A stretch of DNA of 64,000 nt from Microbulbifer marinus (GTDB lineage: Bacteria; Pseudomonadota; Gammaproteobacteria; Pseudomonadales; Cellvibrionaceae): contig NZ_FNQO01000001.1 in assembly GCF_900107725.1 (NCBI RefSeq), positions 1,480,458 to 1,544,457 on the forward strand, read 5' to 3'. The position numbers and the translations under genes are program-made. The notes under the pieces were generated by a model. It did no database searches and was not told the DNA's origin. It saw nothing but the letters and a program-made list of their open reading frames with translations. This document shows positions 51,874 to 61,073 of the stretch, piece after piece. Position 1 is the first letter of the stretch, and each line of letters starts with the position of its first letter.

Positions 51874-52477
51874 TTATTCCCGCATCGCAAAACGGATTCA
51901 TTTTCTTGCGTTGGCCCTGCTGACTTTTTTGCTCGCCGCCTGTGCCGGCCAGCAACCCCAGCCGCCCACCGCAGCGGAGCAGTCGGCGATGCAGCTGCAG
52001 AACTGGACCATCCGCGGCAAGCTCGGCGTGCGCTCCCCCACTGACAATGGCAGCGCCAATCTGACCTGGGAGCAACAGGCAGCGCCGAACTACCGCATTC
52101 ACCTCAGCGGCCCCCTCGGCGCCGGCGCCACGGTGATCAGCGGTTCGCCCGGCGGTGTCAGCCTGAAGCGCGGCGACGAACCGCCATTGCAGGCGCGCAA
52201 CCCGGCGCAACTGACCATGGAGACCCTTGGCTGGCCGCTGCCGGTCAACGAGATGTTCTACTGGGTTCGCGGCCTCCCGGCCCCCGGCGGCGCCAGCAAT
52301 CAGCAGCGCAACGCGCAGGGTCAACTGCAGAGCCTGCGGCAATCCGGCTGGCAGCTGAATTTCAGTGAATACCAGAACCGGGGCCCCTATGTCCTGCCCA
52401 CCCGCATCAAGGCGGAAACGCGCGCTGCCGCGGGGCCGGTAAAAGTGACGCTGGTGATCAAGGAGTGGCTTTTTTGA
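51857..52477 (+). CDS. lolB: Outer-membrane lipoprotein receptor LolB
   Basis: Accepts lipoproteins from LolA and inserts them into the outer membrane; itself a lipoprotein (206 aa, lipobox FLLAAC, C29). The NWTIRGKLGVRSPTDNGSANLTW segment and PLPVNEMFYWVRGLPAP are family features. Overlaps lbcA and precedes ispE. Confidence 0.95.
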   Translation: MHLTADYSRIAKRIHFLALALLTFLLAACAGQQPQPPTAAEQSAMQLQNWTIRGKLGVRSPTDNGSANLTWEQQAAPNYRIHLSGPLGAGATVISGSPGGVSLKRGDEPPLQARNPAQLTMETLGWPLPVNEMFYWVRGLPAPGGASNQQRNAQGQLQSLRQSGWQLNFSEYQNRGPYVLPTRIKAETRAAAGPVKVTLVIKEWLF

Positions 52478-52540
52478 ATGATGGATGGCGTGCAGATCGG
52501 TATCATGCACCGTTCTGCTTAACTGGCCCAACCACCATTC

Positions 52541-53434
52541 ATGATTCTGCAGCTACCCGCGCCCGCCAAACTCAATCTGATTCTGCGCATTCTCGGTCGC
52601 AGACCCGACGGCTATCACGAACTGCAAACCCTGTTCCAGCTACTGGATTTCGGCGATTCACTGGAGTTTGAGACGCGTGAAAACGACCGGATCAGCGTGG
52701 ATGCGGGCACGCTGGATATTCCACTGCAGGACAACCTGATTTATCGCGCCGCGCAACTACTGCGGCAGCATACCGGTTGCAACAAGGGAGCCCATATCCG
52801 CCTGCAGAAAAACCTGCCCCAGGGCGGCGGTATCGGCGGCGGCAGCAGCGACGCGGCGACCGCACTGCTCGGCCTCAATTACCTGTGGCAATGCAATCTG
52901 CCAATCGACGCGTTGGCGGAGTTGGGACGACAGCTGGGTGCCGATGTACCGGTGTTCGTACGCGGCCGCACTGCGTGGGCCGAAGGCGTCGGTGAAAAAC
53001 TGACACCGGTAGCCACCGAGCCGCGCCACTACCTGGTGCTGGTACCCAACTGTGCCGTCAGCACTGCGGCGGTTTTTGGCGATCCCCGTTTGACAAGAGA
53101 TTCCACCGCAATTACATTAGCGGCCCTTCGCGAGGGGCAACCCGGCGACATACGGCTGGACAGTGAATGGCTGGAACGACATTCCGGTAATGACTGCCAG
53201 GCCCTGGTCGAGAAACTCCACCCGGAAATCCGCGCCGCCCGAGAGTGGCTGCAGCAGTTCGCCAAAGCGCAACTGACCGGTACCGGGGCCTGTGTATTCG
53301 CAGCGTTTGACTCGGCCCAGGCGGCCAGCGACGTACTGGCGAAACTGCCGGCAAAATGGAGCGGCTTTGTCGCCGCCGGGGTGCAGGAATCCCCCACCCA
53401 CCGGCAACTTGCGAAGATAGCGTCAACTCTTTAA
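52541..53434 (+). CDS. ispE: 4-diphosphocytidyl-2-C-methylerythritol kinase
   Basis: Fourth enzyme of the MEP isoprenoid pathway (297 aa), a GHMP kinase. LPAPAKLNLILRILGRRPDG at the N-terminus, the ATP loop PQGGGIGGGSSDAATALLG and the C-terminal TGTGACVFAAF are intact. The tRNA-Gln gene starts 14 bp beyond its stop. Confidence 0.97.
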   Translation: MILQLPAPAKLNLILRILGRRPDGYHELQTLFQLLDFGDSLEFETRENDRISVDAGTLDIPLQDNLIYRAAQLLRQHTGCNKGAHIRLQKNLPQGGGIGGGSSDAATALLGLNYLWQCNLPIDALAELGRQLGADVPVFVRGRTAWAEGVGEKLTPVATEPRHYLVLVPNCAVSTAAVFGDPRLTRDSTAITLAALREGQPGDIRLDSEWLERHSGNDCQALVEKLHPEIRAAREWLQQFAKAQLTGTGACVFAAFDSAQAASDVLAKLPAKWSGFVAAGVQESPTHRQLAKIASTL

Positions 53435-53448
53435 GGCGCAAACTTTAC

Positions 53449-53523
53449 TGGGGCGTAGCCAAGCGGTAAGGCAGCGGGTTTTGATCCCGTCATGCGTAGG
53501 TTCGAATCCTACCGCCCCAGCCA
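53449..53523 (+). tRNA. tRNA-Gln (TTG)
   Basis: A 75-base cloverleaf with encoded CCA. The anticodon loop TTTTGAT gives anticodon TTG; the T-arm GGTTCGAATCC and acceptor pairing TGGGGCG with CGCCCCA are good. Identical to the copy at 58541. Lies between ispE and prs, the usual place. Confidence 0.97.
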
Positions 53524-53661
53524 CTCTTTCAGTTTTGCAGAATTCATCCTGAATTCTGCAAAAGACGCCGATCGCGGCACATGTCCGCAATCGGCTCCCG
53601 CCAATTCAACGGCTTCGCCGCTGAATTGCGAGCGTCACATCCATGTGACGCCGGGTAGTAA
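53524..53661. repeat. Four consecutive palindromes after tRNA-Gln
   Basis: H1 is a perfect 14-bp stem (53533-53546 with 53550-53563), terminator-like. H2 (53567-53577 with 53585-53595) has 10 of 11 pairs. H3 (53602-53613 with 53617-53628) has 11 of 12 pairs. H4 (53632-53651) is a 20-bp palindrome with centre CC. They are spaced only 3-6 bases apart and occupy half of the tRNA-prs gap. Confidence 0.85.
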
Positions 53662-53800
53662 TGAACAACATTATCCTGTTTTCCTTCGCGGCCGCCTGTG
53701 CCGCCCGGCATAAAGGTGACGCAATCGCGCGCTAACAGCTTTCATAGACGCAGGCATCTACACTTCATTTCATTTGCAGACAGAACTAAAGGAACTCGCA

Positions 53801-54742
53801 GTGGCTGACTTAATGGTCTTTACCGGTAACGCAAACCCGGAACTGGCACAGAAAATTGTCGACCATATGGCGATCCCCCTGGGCGAAGCGGTGGTCAAGC
53901 GCTTCTCCGACGGCGAGATTGCAGTGGAAATCACCGACAACGTGCGCGGCCGCGACGTGTTCGTTGTGCAGTCCACCTGCCAGCCCACCAACCGCAACCT
54001 GATGGAGCTGATCCTGCTGGTCGACGGCCTGCGTCGCGCCTCCGCCGGCCGCATCACCGCGGTGGTACCCTACTTCGGTTACGCGCGCCAGGATCGCCGC
54101 GTGCGTTCCCAGCGGGTGCCCATCTCTGCCAAGGTGGTGGCCGATATGATGGTGAGCGTTGGTATCGACCGCGTTCTGACCGTCGACCTGCACGCCGAGC
54201 AAATCCAGGGCTTCTTCGACGTGCCGGTGGACAACGTCTACGGCTCCTCAGTACTGCTGGACGATATCGAGCGCCAGAACTACGAAGATCTGGTGGTGGT
54301 ATCCCCGGATATCGGCGGCGTGGTGCGCGCCCGCGCCGTGGCCAAGAGCCTCGAATGCGAACTGGCCATCATCGACAAGCGCCGTCCGGCCGCCAATGTG
54401 GCCGAGGTGATGAACATCATCGGTGAAGTCAACGGCCGCACCTGCCTGCTGGTAGATGACATGGTCGATACCGCCGGCACCCTGTGCAACGCCGCCAATG
54501 CCCTGAAAGAGCACGGTGCCAAGAAAGTCGTGGCCTACTGCACCCACCCGGTGCTGTCCGGCAACGCCATCGACAACCTGAACAACTCGGTTCTGGATGA
54601 ACTGGTAGTCACCGACTCCATTCCGCTGGGCGACAAGATGGAGCGGGCACCGAAGATCCGCCAGCTGACCCTGTCCGCGATGCTGGCCGAATCCATGCGC
54701 CGCATCAGCAACGAGGAATCGCTGTCCGCGATGTTCCGTTGA
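53801..54742 (+). CDS. prs: Ribose-phosphate pyrophosphokinase
   Basis: Makes PRPP from ribose 5-phosphate and ATP for nucleotide, histidine and tryptophan synthesis. The start is the GTG at 53801 ([18 protein letters not shown]) behind AAAGGAA, giving 313 aa; the ATG nine codons upstream precedes the ribosome site. The flexible ATP loop [19 protein letters not shown] and the PRPP loop [13 protein letters not shown] are intact. Supplies the PRPP used by hisG in this window. Confidence 0.97.
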   Translation: MADLMVFTGNANPELAQKIVDHMAIPLGEAVVKRFSDGEIAVEITDNVRGRDVFVVQSTCQPTNRNLMELILLVDGLRRASAGRITAVVPYFGYARQDRRVRSQRVPISAKVVADMMVSVGIDRVLTVDLHAEQIQGFFDVPVDNVYGSSVLLDDIERQNYEDLVVVSPDIGGVVRARAVAKSLECELAIIDKRRPAANVAEVMNIIGEVNGRTCLLVDDMVDTAGTLCNAANALKEHGAKKVVAYCTHPVLSGNAIDNLNNSVLDELVVTDSIPLGDKMERAPKIRQLTLSAMLAESMRRISNEESLSAMFR

Positions 54743-54751
54743 TCCCCTGCC

Positions 54752-54787
54752 GGCAAAGCGTTGCGGATCACGCAACGCTTTGCCTTT
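54752..54787 (+). terminator. Rho-independent terminator of prs
   Basis: A perfect 14-bp stem, GGCAAAGCGTTGCG with CGCAACGCTTTGCC and a five-base loop, followed by TTT, starting nine bases after the prs stop. Its distal edge overlaps the -35 of the next promoter. Confidence 0.85.
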
Positions 54788-54807
54788 CCCCGCGATTCCC
54801 GTAGAAT
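54780..54807 (+). promoter_or_regulatory. Probable sigma-70 promoter of rplY
   Basis: TTGCCT (54780-54785), 16 bases, TAGAAT (54802-54807). A transcript would start near 54814 and have a leader of about 110 bases. Confidence 0.5.
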
Positions 54808-54842
54808 ACGCGCCCGCCCGGCCCCGCCGGGCGTTTACTATT

Positions 54843-54900
54843 GGATTGAAGCAATCCGATTTACAGCAATGCCAGAGTGGTCCGGTCGCAGGTCACTCTG
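54843..54900 (+). promoter_or_regulatory. Structured rplY 5' leader
   Basis: Two perfect hairpins, GGATTG-AAG-CAATCC (54843-54857) and CAGAGTG with CACTCTG (54873-54900, 14-base loop), end 24 bases before the rplY start. L25 is known in E. coli to repress its own mRNA through the leader, so this is a candidate L25 binding site. Confidence 0.45.
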
Positions 54901-54924
54901 GGCAGACAACCCGAGGTTTATCCC

Positions 54925-55563
54925 ATGTCTGATATCAAACTGAATGCCAGCGTCCGCAGCGACGAAGGGAAAGGTGCGAGCCGCCGCCTGCGTCGCCTGG
55001 AAGGTCGTGTCCCCGGTATCGTTTACGGTGGCAAGGCCGAGCCGCAGTCCATCTCCGTACTGCAGAAAGAACTGTTCAAGGCCCTGGAGAACGAAGCGTT
55101 CTTCTCCTCCGTTCTGAGCCTGGACATCGACGGCAAGGAAGACAAAGTGATCCTGCGCGATCTGCAGCGTCACCCGGCCAAGCAGCAGCTGCTGCACGTC
55201 GACTTCCAGCGCGTTTCCGCCAACACCAAGGTTCACGTGAAAGTGCCGCTGCACTTCCTGAACGAAGACACCTGCAAAGGCGTTAAAGCCGGCGGCATCG
55301 TGTCTCACACCCTGACCGAGCTGGAAATCAGCGCTCCGGCGTCCAAGCTGCCCGAGTTCATCGAGGTAGACCTGGCCGGCCTGGAAATGGACGGCATCCT
55401 GCACATCTCCGACATCAAACTGCCGGCCGGCGTTGAGTCTGTGGACCTGAGCCACGGCGCCGACCACGACCTGGTTGTCGCTTCCGTGCACAAGCCGCGC
55501 GGCGCCATCGAGGCAGAAGCCGAAGGCGAAGGCGAAGCAGCTGAAGGCGCAGGCGAAGAGTAA
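54925..55563 (+). CDS. rplY: Ribosomal protein L25 (long, Ctc type)
   Basis: Binds 5S rRNA in the 50S subunit. Start is the ATG at 54925 ([20 protein letters not shown]), 212 aa. The N-terminal L25 domain (1-92) is joined to a C-terminal TL5/CTC beta domain (about 95-190), so it is the long form rather than the 94-aa E. coli form. The end is an acidic Glu/Ala/Gly tail ([13 protein letters not shown]). Confidence 0.96.
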   Translation: MSDIKLNASVRSDEGKGASRRLRRLEGRVPGIVYGGKAEPQSISVLQKELFKALENEAFFSSVLSLDIDGKEDKVILRDLQRHPAKQQLLHVDFQRVSANTKVHVKVPLHFLNEDTCKGVKAGGIVSHTLTELEISAPASKLPEFIEVDLAGLEMDGILHISDIKLPAGVESVDLSHGADHDLVVASVHKPRGAIEAEAEGEGEAAEGAGEE

Positions 55564-55568
55564 GCGCT

Positions 55569-56168
55569 TTGTCGAAGGCACCGGACACGCCAATCCAGTT
55601 GGTTGTGGGGCTGGGCAATCCCGGCCCCGAATACGACCGGACGCGCCACAACGCCGGTGCCGACTTTGTCACCGAGCTGGCCCGCCGCCATGGCGTCCAG
55701 CTCGCGTCCGACAGCAAGTATCACGGCCTCAGCGGCCGCGTGCGGATCGGCGGCCAGGATGTGCGCCTGCTGATTCCCACCACCTATATGAATCGCAGCG
55801 GCCAGTCCGTGGGCCCGCTGGCGAACTTCTTCAAGATTCCCGCCGAAGCCATTCTGGTCGCTCACGATGAGCTCGACCTGCCCCCGGGTACCGCGCGCCT
55901 GAAAGCCGGCGGCGGTCACGGTGGCCACAACGGGCTGCGGGACATCATCTCCGCGCTGGGTAACAATCGCGACTTCATGCGCCTGCGACTCGGTATTGGC
56001 CATCCGGGCAGCGCCCGCGAAGTGGTCAAATTTGTCCTGCAGCGCGCCCCCAGAGCGGAACAGGAACAACTGGCCGATGCCATCGACCGCGCCGTCGATG
56101 TCATGCCTGCCGCAGTCAGCGGTGACTGGGGGGCGGCCATGAAAGATCTCCACACTAACGCCAAATAA
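55569..56168 (+). CDS. pth: Peptidyl-tRNA hydrolase
   Basis: Releases peptides from prematurely dissociated peptidyl-tRNA (199 aa). [19 protein letters not shown] contains the catalytic His and Asn; the Asp is in [15 protein letters not shown] at 55569 is the only plausible start before the conserved core. Five bases separate it from the rplY stop. Confidence 0.96.
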   Translation: MSKAPDTPIQLVVGLGNPGPEYDRTRHNAGADFVTELARRHGVQLASDSKYHGLSGRVRIGGQDVRLLIPTTYMNRSGQSVGPLANFFKIPAEAILVAHDELDLPPGTARLKAGGGHGGHNGLRDIISALGNNRDFMRLRLGIGHPGSAREVVKFVLQRAPRAEQEQLADAIDRAVDVMPAAVSGDWGAAMKDLHTNAK

Positions 56169-56239
56169 GCCGGGCACAGTCGTACCGACTGGGTGCAGCC
56201 AATCCGCCCAAGCCCGGACTAGCAGACAGGAACCAGACC

Positions 56240-57331
56240 ATGGGTTTTACTTGCGGTATCGTCGGCCTGCCCAACGTGGGCAAATCCACGCTGTTCAACG
56301 CCCTGACCAAGGCGGGTATCGACGCCGAGAACTTCCCCTTCTGTACCATTGAGCCGAACGCCGGCGTAGTACCGGTGCCGGATACGCGCCTCGACAAACT
56401 GGCCGAGATCGTCAAACCGCAGAAGGTGCTGCCCACCACGATGGAATTCACCGACATTGCCGGCCTGGTCGCCGGCGCCTCCAAGGGTGAAGGTCTGGGC
56501 AACAAGTTCCTGGCCAATATTCGCGAAACCGATGCCATCGCCCACGTAGTGCGCTGCTTCGAAGACGACAACGTCATCCACGTGGCCAACCAGGTACATC
56601 CGGTCGCGGATATCGAGGTGATCAACACCGAACTGGCGCTGGCCGACCTGGACACCGTCGAGAAGGCGCTGCAGCGCTACACCCGCGCCGCCAAGGGCCA
56701 GGACAAGCACGCCATCAAGATGAAGGCCCTGCTGGAGAAAATCCTGCCGCACCTGGACGAGGCCAAGCCGCTGCGCTCCTTCGGCCTGTCCGACGATGAG
56801 CTGGCCGACTTGCGCGAACTGAGCCTGCTGACCGTCAAACCCACCATGTACATCGCCAACGTGGACGAGGACGGCTTCGAGAACAACCCGCACCTGGACG
56901 CCGTGGCTGCCATTGCCGCCGAGGAAAATGCGGTGCTGGTGCCCATCTGCAACAAGCTGGAAGCGGAGATCGCGGAGCTGGACGACGACGAGAAACAGGA
57001 GTTCCTCGAGGAGCTGGGCATGGAAGAGCCGGGGCTCAACCGGGTCATTCGCGCCGGCTACCAGCTGCTGGGCCTGCACACCTACTTCACCGCCGGCGTC
57101 AAGGAAGTCCGCGCCTGGACCATCCCGCTCGGCGCCACTGCACCGCAGGCCGCCGGCAAGATCCATACGGATTTTGAGAAAGGCTTTATCCGTGCCGAAG
57201 TGATCAGCTACGCCGACTTCGTCGCCCATAACGGCGAAGCCGGCGCCAAAGAAGCCGGTAAATGGCGCCTGGAAGGCAAGGATTACGTGGTCGCGGATGG
57301 CGACGTGATTCACTTCCGTTTCAACGTCTGA
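56240..57331 (+). CDS. ychF: Obg-like ATPase YchF
   Basis: Ribosome-associated P-loop ATPase (363 aa) linked to oxidative-stress control. G1 is [15 protein letters not shown]3 [20 protein letters not shown], and the NKLE motif in place of NKxD explains the preference for ATP. The C-terminal TGS domain ends [13 protein letters not shown]. Last gene of the prs-to-ychF block. Confidence 0.97.
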   Translation: MGFTCGIVGLPNVGKSTLFNALTKAGIDAENFPFCTIEPNAGVVPVPDTRLDKLAEIVKPQKVLPTTMEFTDIAGLVAGASKGEGLGNKFLANIRETDAIAHVVRCFEDDNVIHVANQVHPVADIEVINTELALADLDTVEKALQRYTRAAKGQDKHAIKMKALLEKILPHLDEAKPLRSFGLSDDELADLRELSLLTVKPTMYIANVDEDGFENNPHLDAVAAIAAEENAVLVPICNKLEAEIAELDDDEKQEFLEELGMEEPGLNRVIRAGYQLLGLHTYFTAGVKEVRAWTIPLGATAPQAAGKIHTDFEKGFIRAEVISYADFVAHNGEAGAKEAGKWRLEGKDYVVADGDVIHFRFNV

Positions 57332-57348
57332 CCTTCGCACGTCTTCGC

Positions 57349-57370
57349 CCCCCTCCGGCTCCGGAGGGGG
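57349..57370 (+). terminator. Hairpin after ychF
   Basis: A perfect 10-bp stem, CCCCCTCCGG with CCGGAGGGGG and a two-base loop (effectively four), 18 bp after the ychF stop and 33 bp before the next ATG. It has no U-tract. Confidence 0.5.
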
Positions 57371-57402
57371 CGCGCTCCCCACACCGCAACACCGGTGACC
57401 CA

Positions 57403-58317
57403 ATGATCCAATCCAACTGGAAAGTCGGCCTGCCCCTGGCGCTGACCACTGCCTTTATGTGGGCAATGCTGCCGATCGCCATGAAGGGCCTGCTCGGCGA
57501 CATCAGCGCAGCCACGGTCACCTGGTACCGTTTCTCCGGCGCCGCACTGCTGGCGGGGACCTATTACGGCTGGACCCGCCAACTGCACCTGGGACAGCTG
57601 TTCACCCGCAGGCTGCTGCCCCTGACCACACTGGCCGTGCTCGGCCTGCTGGGTAACTACATCGCCTACGCCACCGGACTGAGCTATATCACCGCCGGCG
57701 CAGTGCAGGTGCTGATTCAGCTGGCCCCGCTGCTGCTGCTGATCGCCAGTGTTATCTGGCTCGGGGAGAGCTTCTCCCCGCGCCAGTGGATGGGCGTACT
57801 CATGGTGGCCGTGGGGCTGCCGCTGTTTTTCAATCAGCGCCTGGAGGAACTGCTCAGCGGCAGCAATGCGGATTATCTGATCGGCGTCGGCTTTATCCTG
57901 ATCGCCGCCGTCACGTGGGCCATCTACGGGCTGTTCCAGAAGAAAATCGTCACCAGCACCCGCCCGCAGAGCCTGCTGGTACTGATCTACCTGGCCGGCA
58001 CCCTGTGCTTCCTGCCGATGGCGGATCCCCTCAGCGTGGTCAGGCTGGACTGGCTCGGCTGGGCGCTACTGATCTTCCTGACCGCCAACACCCTGATTGC
58101 CTACGGCGCCTTCGCCAAGGCCATGGCCGCCTGGGAGGCATCCAGGGTCAGTGCCACCCTGGCCCTCGTTCCGCTGATGACCCTCGGCCTGAGCGCACTT
58201 ATCGGCGCCCTGTGGCCCGACTATATCGAGGTCGAACCCCTGAACTGGATCAGCTGGATGGGCGCATTTGCCGTGGTCGCGGGCTCCCTGTTCGCTGCCA
58301 TCGGCCGGGGCCGCTAG
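57403..58317 (+). CDS. DMT-superfamily (EamA) transporter
   Basis: A 304-aa ten-helix inner-membrane protein with two EamA halves (about 10-140 and 165-300), probably an exporter of amino acids or other metabolites. Start at ATG 57403 (MIQSNWKVGLPLALTTAFMW); the longer frame to 57262 overlaps ychF in another register. The halves show TVTWYRFSGAALLAG and WEASRVSATLALVPLMTLG, typical of the family. Substrate unknown. Confidence 0.88.
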   Translation: MIQSNWKVGLPLALTTAFMWAMLPIAMKGLLGDISAATVTWYRFSGAALLAGTYYGWTRQLHLGQLFTRRLLPLTTLAVLGLLGNYIAYATGLSYITAGAVQVLIQLAPLLLLIASVIWLGESFSPRQWMGVLMVAVGLPLFFNQRLEELLSGSNADYLIGVGFILIAAVTWAIYGLFQKKIVTSTRPQSLLVLIYLAGTLCFLPMADPLSVVRLDWLGWALLIFLTANTLIAYGAFAKAMAAWEASRVSATLALVPLMTLGLSALIGALWPDYIEVEPLNWISWMGAFAVVAGSLFAAIGRGR

Positions 58318-58365
58318 CGCTCGCACAGAGACGCTAACTTACTGATTAATTTACTAAAATGGGGG

Positions 58366-58394
58366 TTGACACACCCCCGCAGTCGCCCGATAAT
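58366..58394 (+). promoter_or_regulatory. Strong sigma-70 promoter of the tRNA-Met/tRNA-Gln unit
   Basis: A consensus -35 TTGACA (58366-58371), 17 bases, GATAAT (58389-58394), followed by a GC-rich discriminator GCGCGCC as expected for stringently controlled stable RNA genes. The tRNA begins 30 bases downstream. Confidence 0.85.
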
Positions 58395-58424
58395 GCGCGC
58401 CCTCGGTTAGCCGAGACTTTCAGT

Positions 58425-58501
<77 letters not shown>

Positions 58502-58540
58502 TTTTCAAACTGTGAGCAATCGTTTCACAGTCCTTGAAAC

Positions 58541-58615
58541 TGGGGCGTAGCCAAGCGGTAAGGCAGCGGGTTTTGATCCCGTCATGCGTAGGTTCGAATC
58601 CTACCGCCCCAGCCA
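58541..58615 (+). tRNA. tRNA-Gln (TTG), second copy
   Basis: 75 bases, identical to the gene at 53449, with encoded CCA. It follows tRNA-Met by 39 bases and shares its promoter. Confidence 0.97.
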
Positions 58616-58755
58616 TTTTCTTCTTCGATGAATCCCCTGGAAACCCGAAGCCGATATCACTCGGTATCGCCCGCAGTTTCGGCATTCAACCAACTGGCCG
58701 GCACTTAACACGCAGTTTTCCAGGGCCGACTACACCAATTCGCGACAGCGCCAAA

Positions 58756-58781
58756 TAAAAAGGGCGATCACACGATCGCCC
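58756..58781 (-). terminator. Terminator overlapping the end of the TauE/SafE gene
   Basis: A perfect 8-bp stem, GGGCGATC-ACAC-GATCGCCC (58762-58781), followed on the minus strand by TTTTTATTT. The stop codon (58768-58770) lies inside the hairpin. Confidence 0.85.
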
Positions 58782-59811
58782 CCGCAGCCTCATAACTTTG
58801 CGCACTCCCGCTGCGATCCCTCTGCCTGGACAGACGTCGCCCCTCGCGGCGCAGGCCCAATAAACGCAGCCATTCGAACCCCGCCAGACACAAGATGACC
58901 GCCAACAGCGCCAGGCCGAGACCGGCCACGCCCAGCGTGTCCAGCTCTGACGCACAGGCCCAGACAAACTGCCCGACACACAGAACCGCCACCACCAGCA
59001 GCGTAGGCTTGCGACCGATCAGCCCTACGACGAATACCCCGAGTGGCGCCCCCAGAGCCACCACCGGCGCCGCGGCCAGCCAGTTGCCGAACACCCCCGG
59101 CTGCCACTCACCGGCCAGCGACTTGACCACGACGCCGATTACGGATGCGAACGCCATGATGACCACCGAGGTGGGAATCGCCACCTTGAGGTCGACCCGG
59201 CTCAGCAGCACCAGCGCCGCGTAGATCACCATATCGATACCGACTCCGGTAACCGACACGGCACTGAACCCCGCTACGCCGCCGAGCAATAGCCCGACCC
59301 GGAAATCCAGCGGACAGTTCGGATCTCCGGCGTGGTCGTGACCGGTAATCTCGCCCAGGCGGTACAGATGCAGGATGCCGAAGCTGCCCCAGAGGACGGC
59401 GAACGCCAATTTCACCCACAGCTCTGGCACCAGCGGTGCGAAGAAAAGGATACCCGCGGGAGTGGCGACAAGCGCACCGAGCAGCGCACCGCGCAACATC
59501 GACCAGGCCAGCACCTGGCGGCGGCAGAGAATAAAGATACCGGCACTGACCATACCGATGGACTGCACCGCAAAACTGAAGTCCCGGCCGAGACTGGCCG
59601 GCATATCGAACAGCAGCACGAGTACGGGGAACCCCACCGTACCACCGCCCATCGGGGTCGAGCCGGCGGCGTAACTGCCGACCGCCATGGACACGGCCAT
59701 GGGCCAGTGCTCGAGGGCTGTTTCCCAGTGGTCAAAACCGATGACCAACAGCAGCCACACACCGTAGAAAGCCGCCAGAAACAGCAGCCACAACCAGATT
59801 AAGTTACGCAT
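58768..59811 (-). CDS. TauE/SafE (TSUP) family membrane transporter
   Basis: A 347-aa transporter of the TSUP family, members of which export sulfite, sulfoacetate or related organosulfur anions. About eight to nine hydrophobic segments; the paired family motifs are GSYAAGSTPMGGGTVGFPVL (TM2) and GGVAGFSAVSVTGVGIDMVI. A short Arg-rich cytoplasmic tail (LRREGRRLSRQRDR) ends the protein. Substrate is not settled by sequence, but sulfur anions would fit sat and cysZ elsewhere in the window. Confidence 0.88.
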   Translation of the reverse strand: MRNLIWLWLLFLAAFYGVWLLLVIGFDHWETALEHWPMAVSMAVGSYAAGSTPMGGGTVGFPVLVLLFDMPASLGRDFSFAVQSIGMVSAGIFILCRRQVLAWSMLRGALLGALVATPAGILFFAPLVPELWVKLAFAVLWGSFGILHLYRLGEITGHDHAGDPNCPLDFRVGLLLGGVAGFSAVSVTGVGIDMVIYAALVLLSRVDLKVAIPTSVVIMAFASVIGVVVKSLAGEWQPGVFGNWLAAAPVVALGAPLGVFVVGLIGRKPTLLVVAVLCVGQFVWACASELDTLGVAGLGLALLAVILCLAGFEWLRLLGLRREGRRLSRQRDRSGSAQSYEAAGAIV

Positions 59812-59931
59812 GGCTTGACGAGGAAAACAGGTAGGACATGAAGGAATCAGGGCTCCATGGTGCGGCGAACCACGACATGGAGCTCAGGGCGCGCCGACTC
59901 AAATGGCCGTGCGCGCCGCCGCGGGTGCGGC

Positions 59932-60648
59932 TTAAACGCCAGCCTGAAGTTTGGCCAGACGCGAGAACTGGTGCAATGAACCCAGCTGCGCGTACAGTGC
60001 CGGCAGGAAGCCGCGCTTGCGGAAGTCGGCAAAATCCTCTTCGCTCAGCTCGCCCAGCTTCTTCTCGTCGACGATGTAAATACCGCCCAGGTTGATCTTT
60101 TCCTCGCCCGCGTTGACCGCGACATTCTGCGAGGTCAGCAGATCTTTCTCGACCAGAACGTTGACGAACGCCTTGGTCATCTGGTCACTTTCCAGATAGC
60201 CAACCAGGGCTTCCTTCTTGGCCTTCAGGTAGTCGGTTTCCTCGCCGGTCTCGGTAAACAGGGCGTTACCCTCCTCCTCGCTCACCAGCGGGCTGTTTTC
60301 CAGCAGGCCGACCATCAACTGATCACTGTCTTGCCCGGCCGGAGCCAGCACAAACGGGTGGTTGCGGATGGCGCCGGGCACGAAGACTCCCAGCCACTTG
60401 TCACCATCGACGAACAGGTTCTCGCCGGCCTTCAGTCCCATCAGCGCAACCGACTGAAACTGATCGGTGTCAGAATTCTTGACAAAAACAATCGGGTATT
60501 CAGCAGCCAGACGCGCATACTCATGCGCGGTAACAGGCACCATGTGGCTACCCTTGACATGCTCAAAGGTCCCCAGCTCGCGGATCTTCACTTTGCTGTG
60601 GGCATCGCTACGCAGGGCGACAACTTTGGGGGACTGGTTCTCAGACAT
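59932..60648 (-). CDS. SapC-family protein (copy 1)
   Basis: A 238-aa SapC-family protein (PF07277 type). FEHVKGSHMVPVTAHEYARLAAEYPIV contains the family start, and FADFRKRGFLPALYAQLGSLHQFSRL the typical C-terminal helix. No signal peptide is visible. The family was named from an S-layer-associated locus in Campylobacter, but its biochemical role is unclear; in marine and plant-associated proteobacteria it recurs beside TonB-dependent receptors, cupin-8 proteins and flavin-dependent halogenase-like proteins. It is separated by 425 bp from the cupin gene upstream and so may have its own promoter. Confidence 0.88.
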   Translation of the reverse strand: MSENQSPKVVALRSDAHSKVKIRELGTFEHVKGSHMVPVTAHEYARLAAEYPIVFVKNSDTDQFQSVALMGLKAGENLFVDGDKWLGVFVPGAIRNHPFVLAPAGQDSDQLMVGLLENSPLVSEEEGNALFTETGEETDYLKAKKEALVGYLESDQMTKAFVNVLVEKDLLTSQNVAVNAGEEKINLGGIYIVDEKKLGELSEEDFADFRKRGFLPALYAQLGSLHQFSRLAKLQAGV

Positions 60649-61073
60649 ACAACACTACCTAATTTAGTTATTAGCTGATTATTATGCTCAGTGGGTCCAC
60701 AGTATATTTGCCTGCTTGCAAAAGAAAAGTGTTTATCGGCAGGTATCGTCAGCCAGTTGCGCCTGCCACCGGGCAATTGACAAGCAGGCCTCTGGCTACC
60801 GCAGATTCGAGCATAGAGGTCGCGCCTATGGCTCGGGGGGCTCAGAAATTATCCCTGCATCTCGGTATGCGTGCTTCCTCTTCCGCATCCACAAAGGCGA
60901 CATTTCCCGACCGAGCGTTCATTGGTGTTACCGTCAGCAAGGCACAGCCGCTATCCGATAAGGGGTCCGGGGATCAATGGCAGAAGCTTATCGAGCCTTG
61001 CAATGACTACGGAAGGACGCCCTGCCCCAACCGGGAAAGCCCCACCATAGACGGTGCATAGCTTCCCGCTTGT
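60649..61073. other. 425-bp gap between sapC copy 1 and the cupin gene
   Basis: No gene is supported. Frames of 125 and 81 codons on the plus strand have no ribosome site and an amino-acid mix unlike their neighbours. The sapC-proximal 80 bases are AT-rich (TAATTTAGTTATTAGCTGATTATTATG at 60660-60686 on the plus strand reads as two AT-rich stretches) and may hold the sapC1 promoter. Confidence 0.5.

Noticed and set aside
60684..61061. 125-codon plus-strand frame between sapC1 and the cupin gene
   Set aside because: No ribosome site, no family resemblance, and opposite to the direction of the whole cluster.
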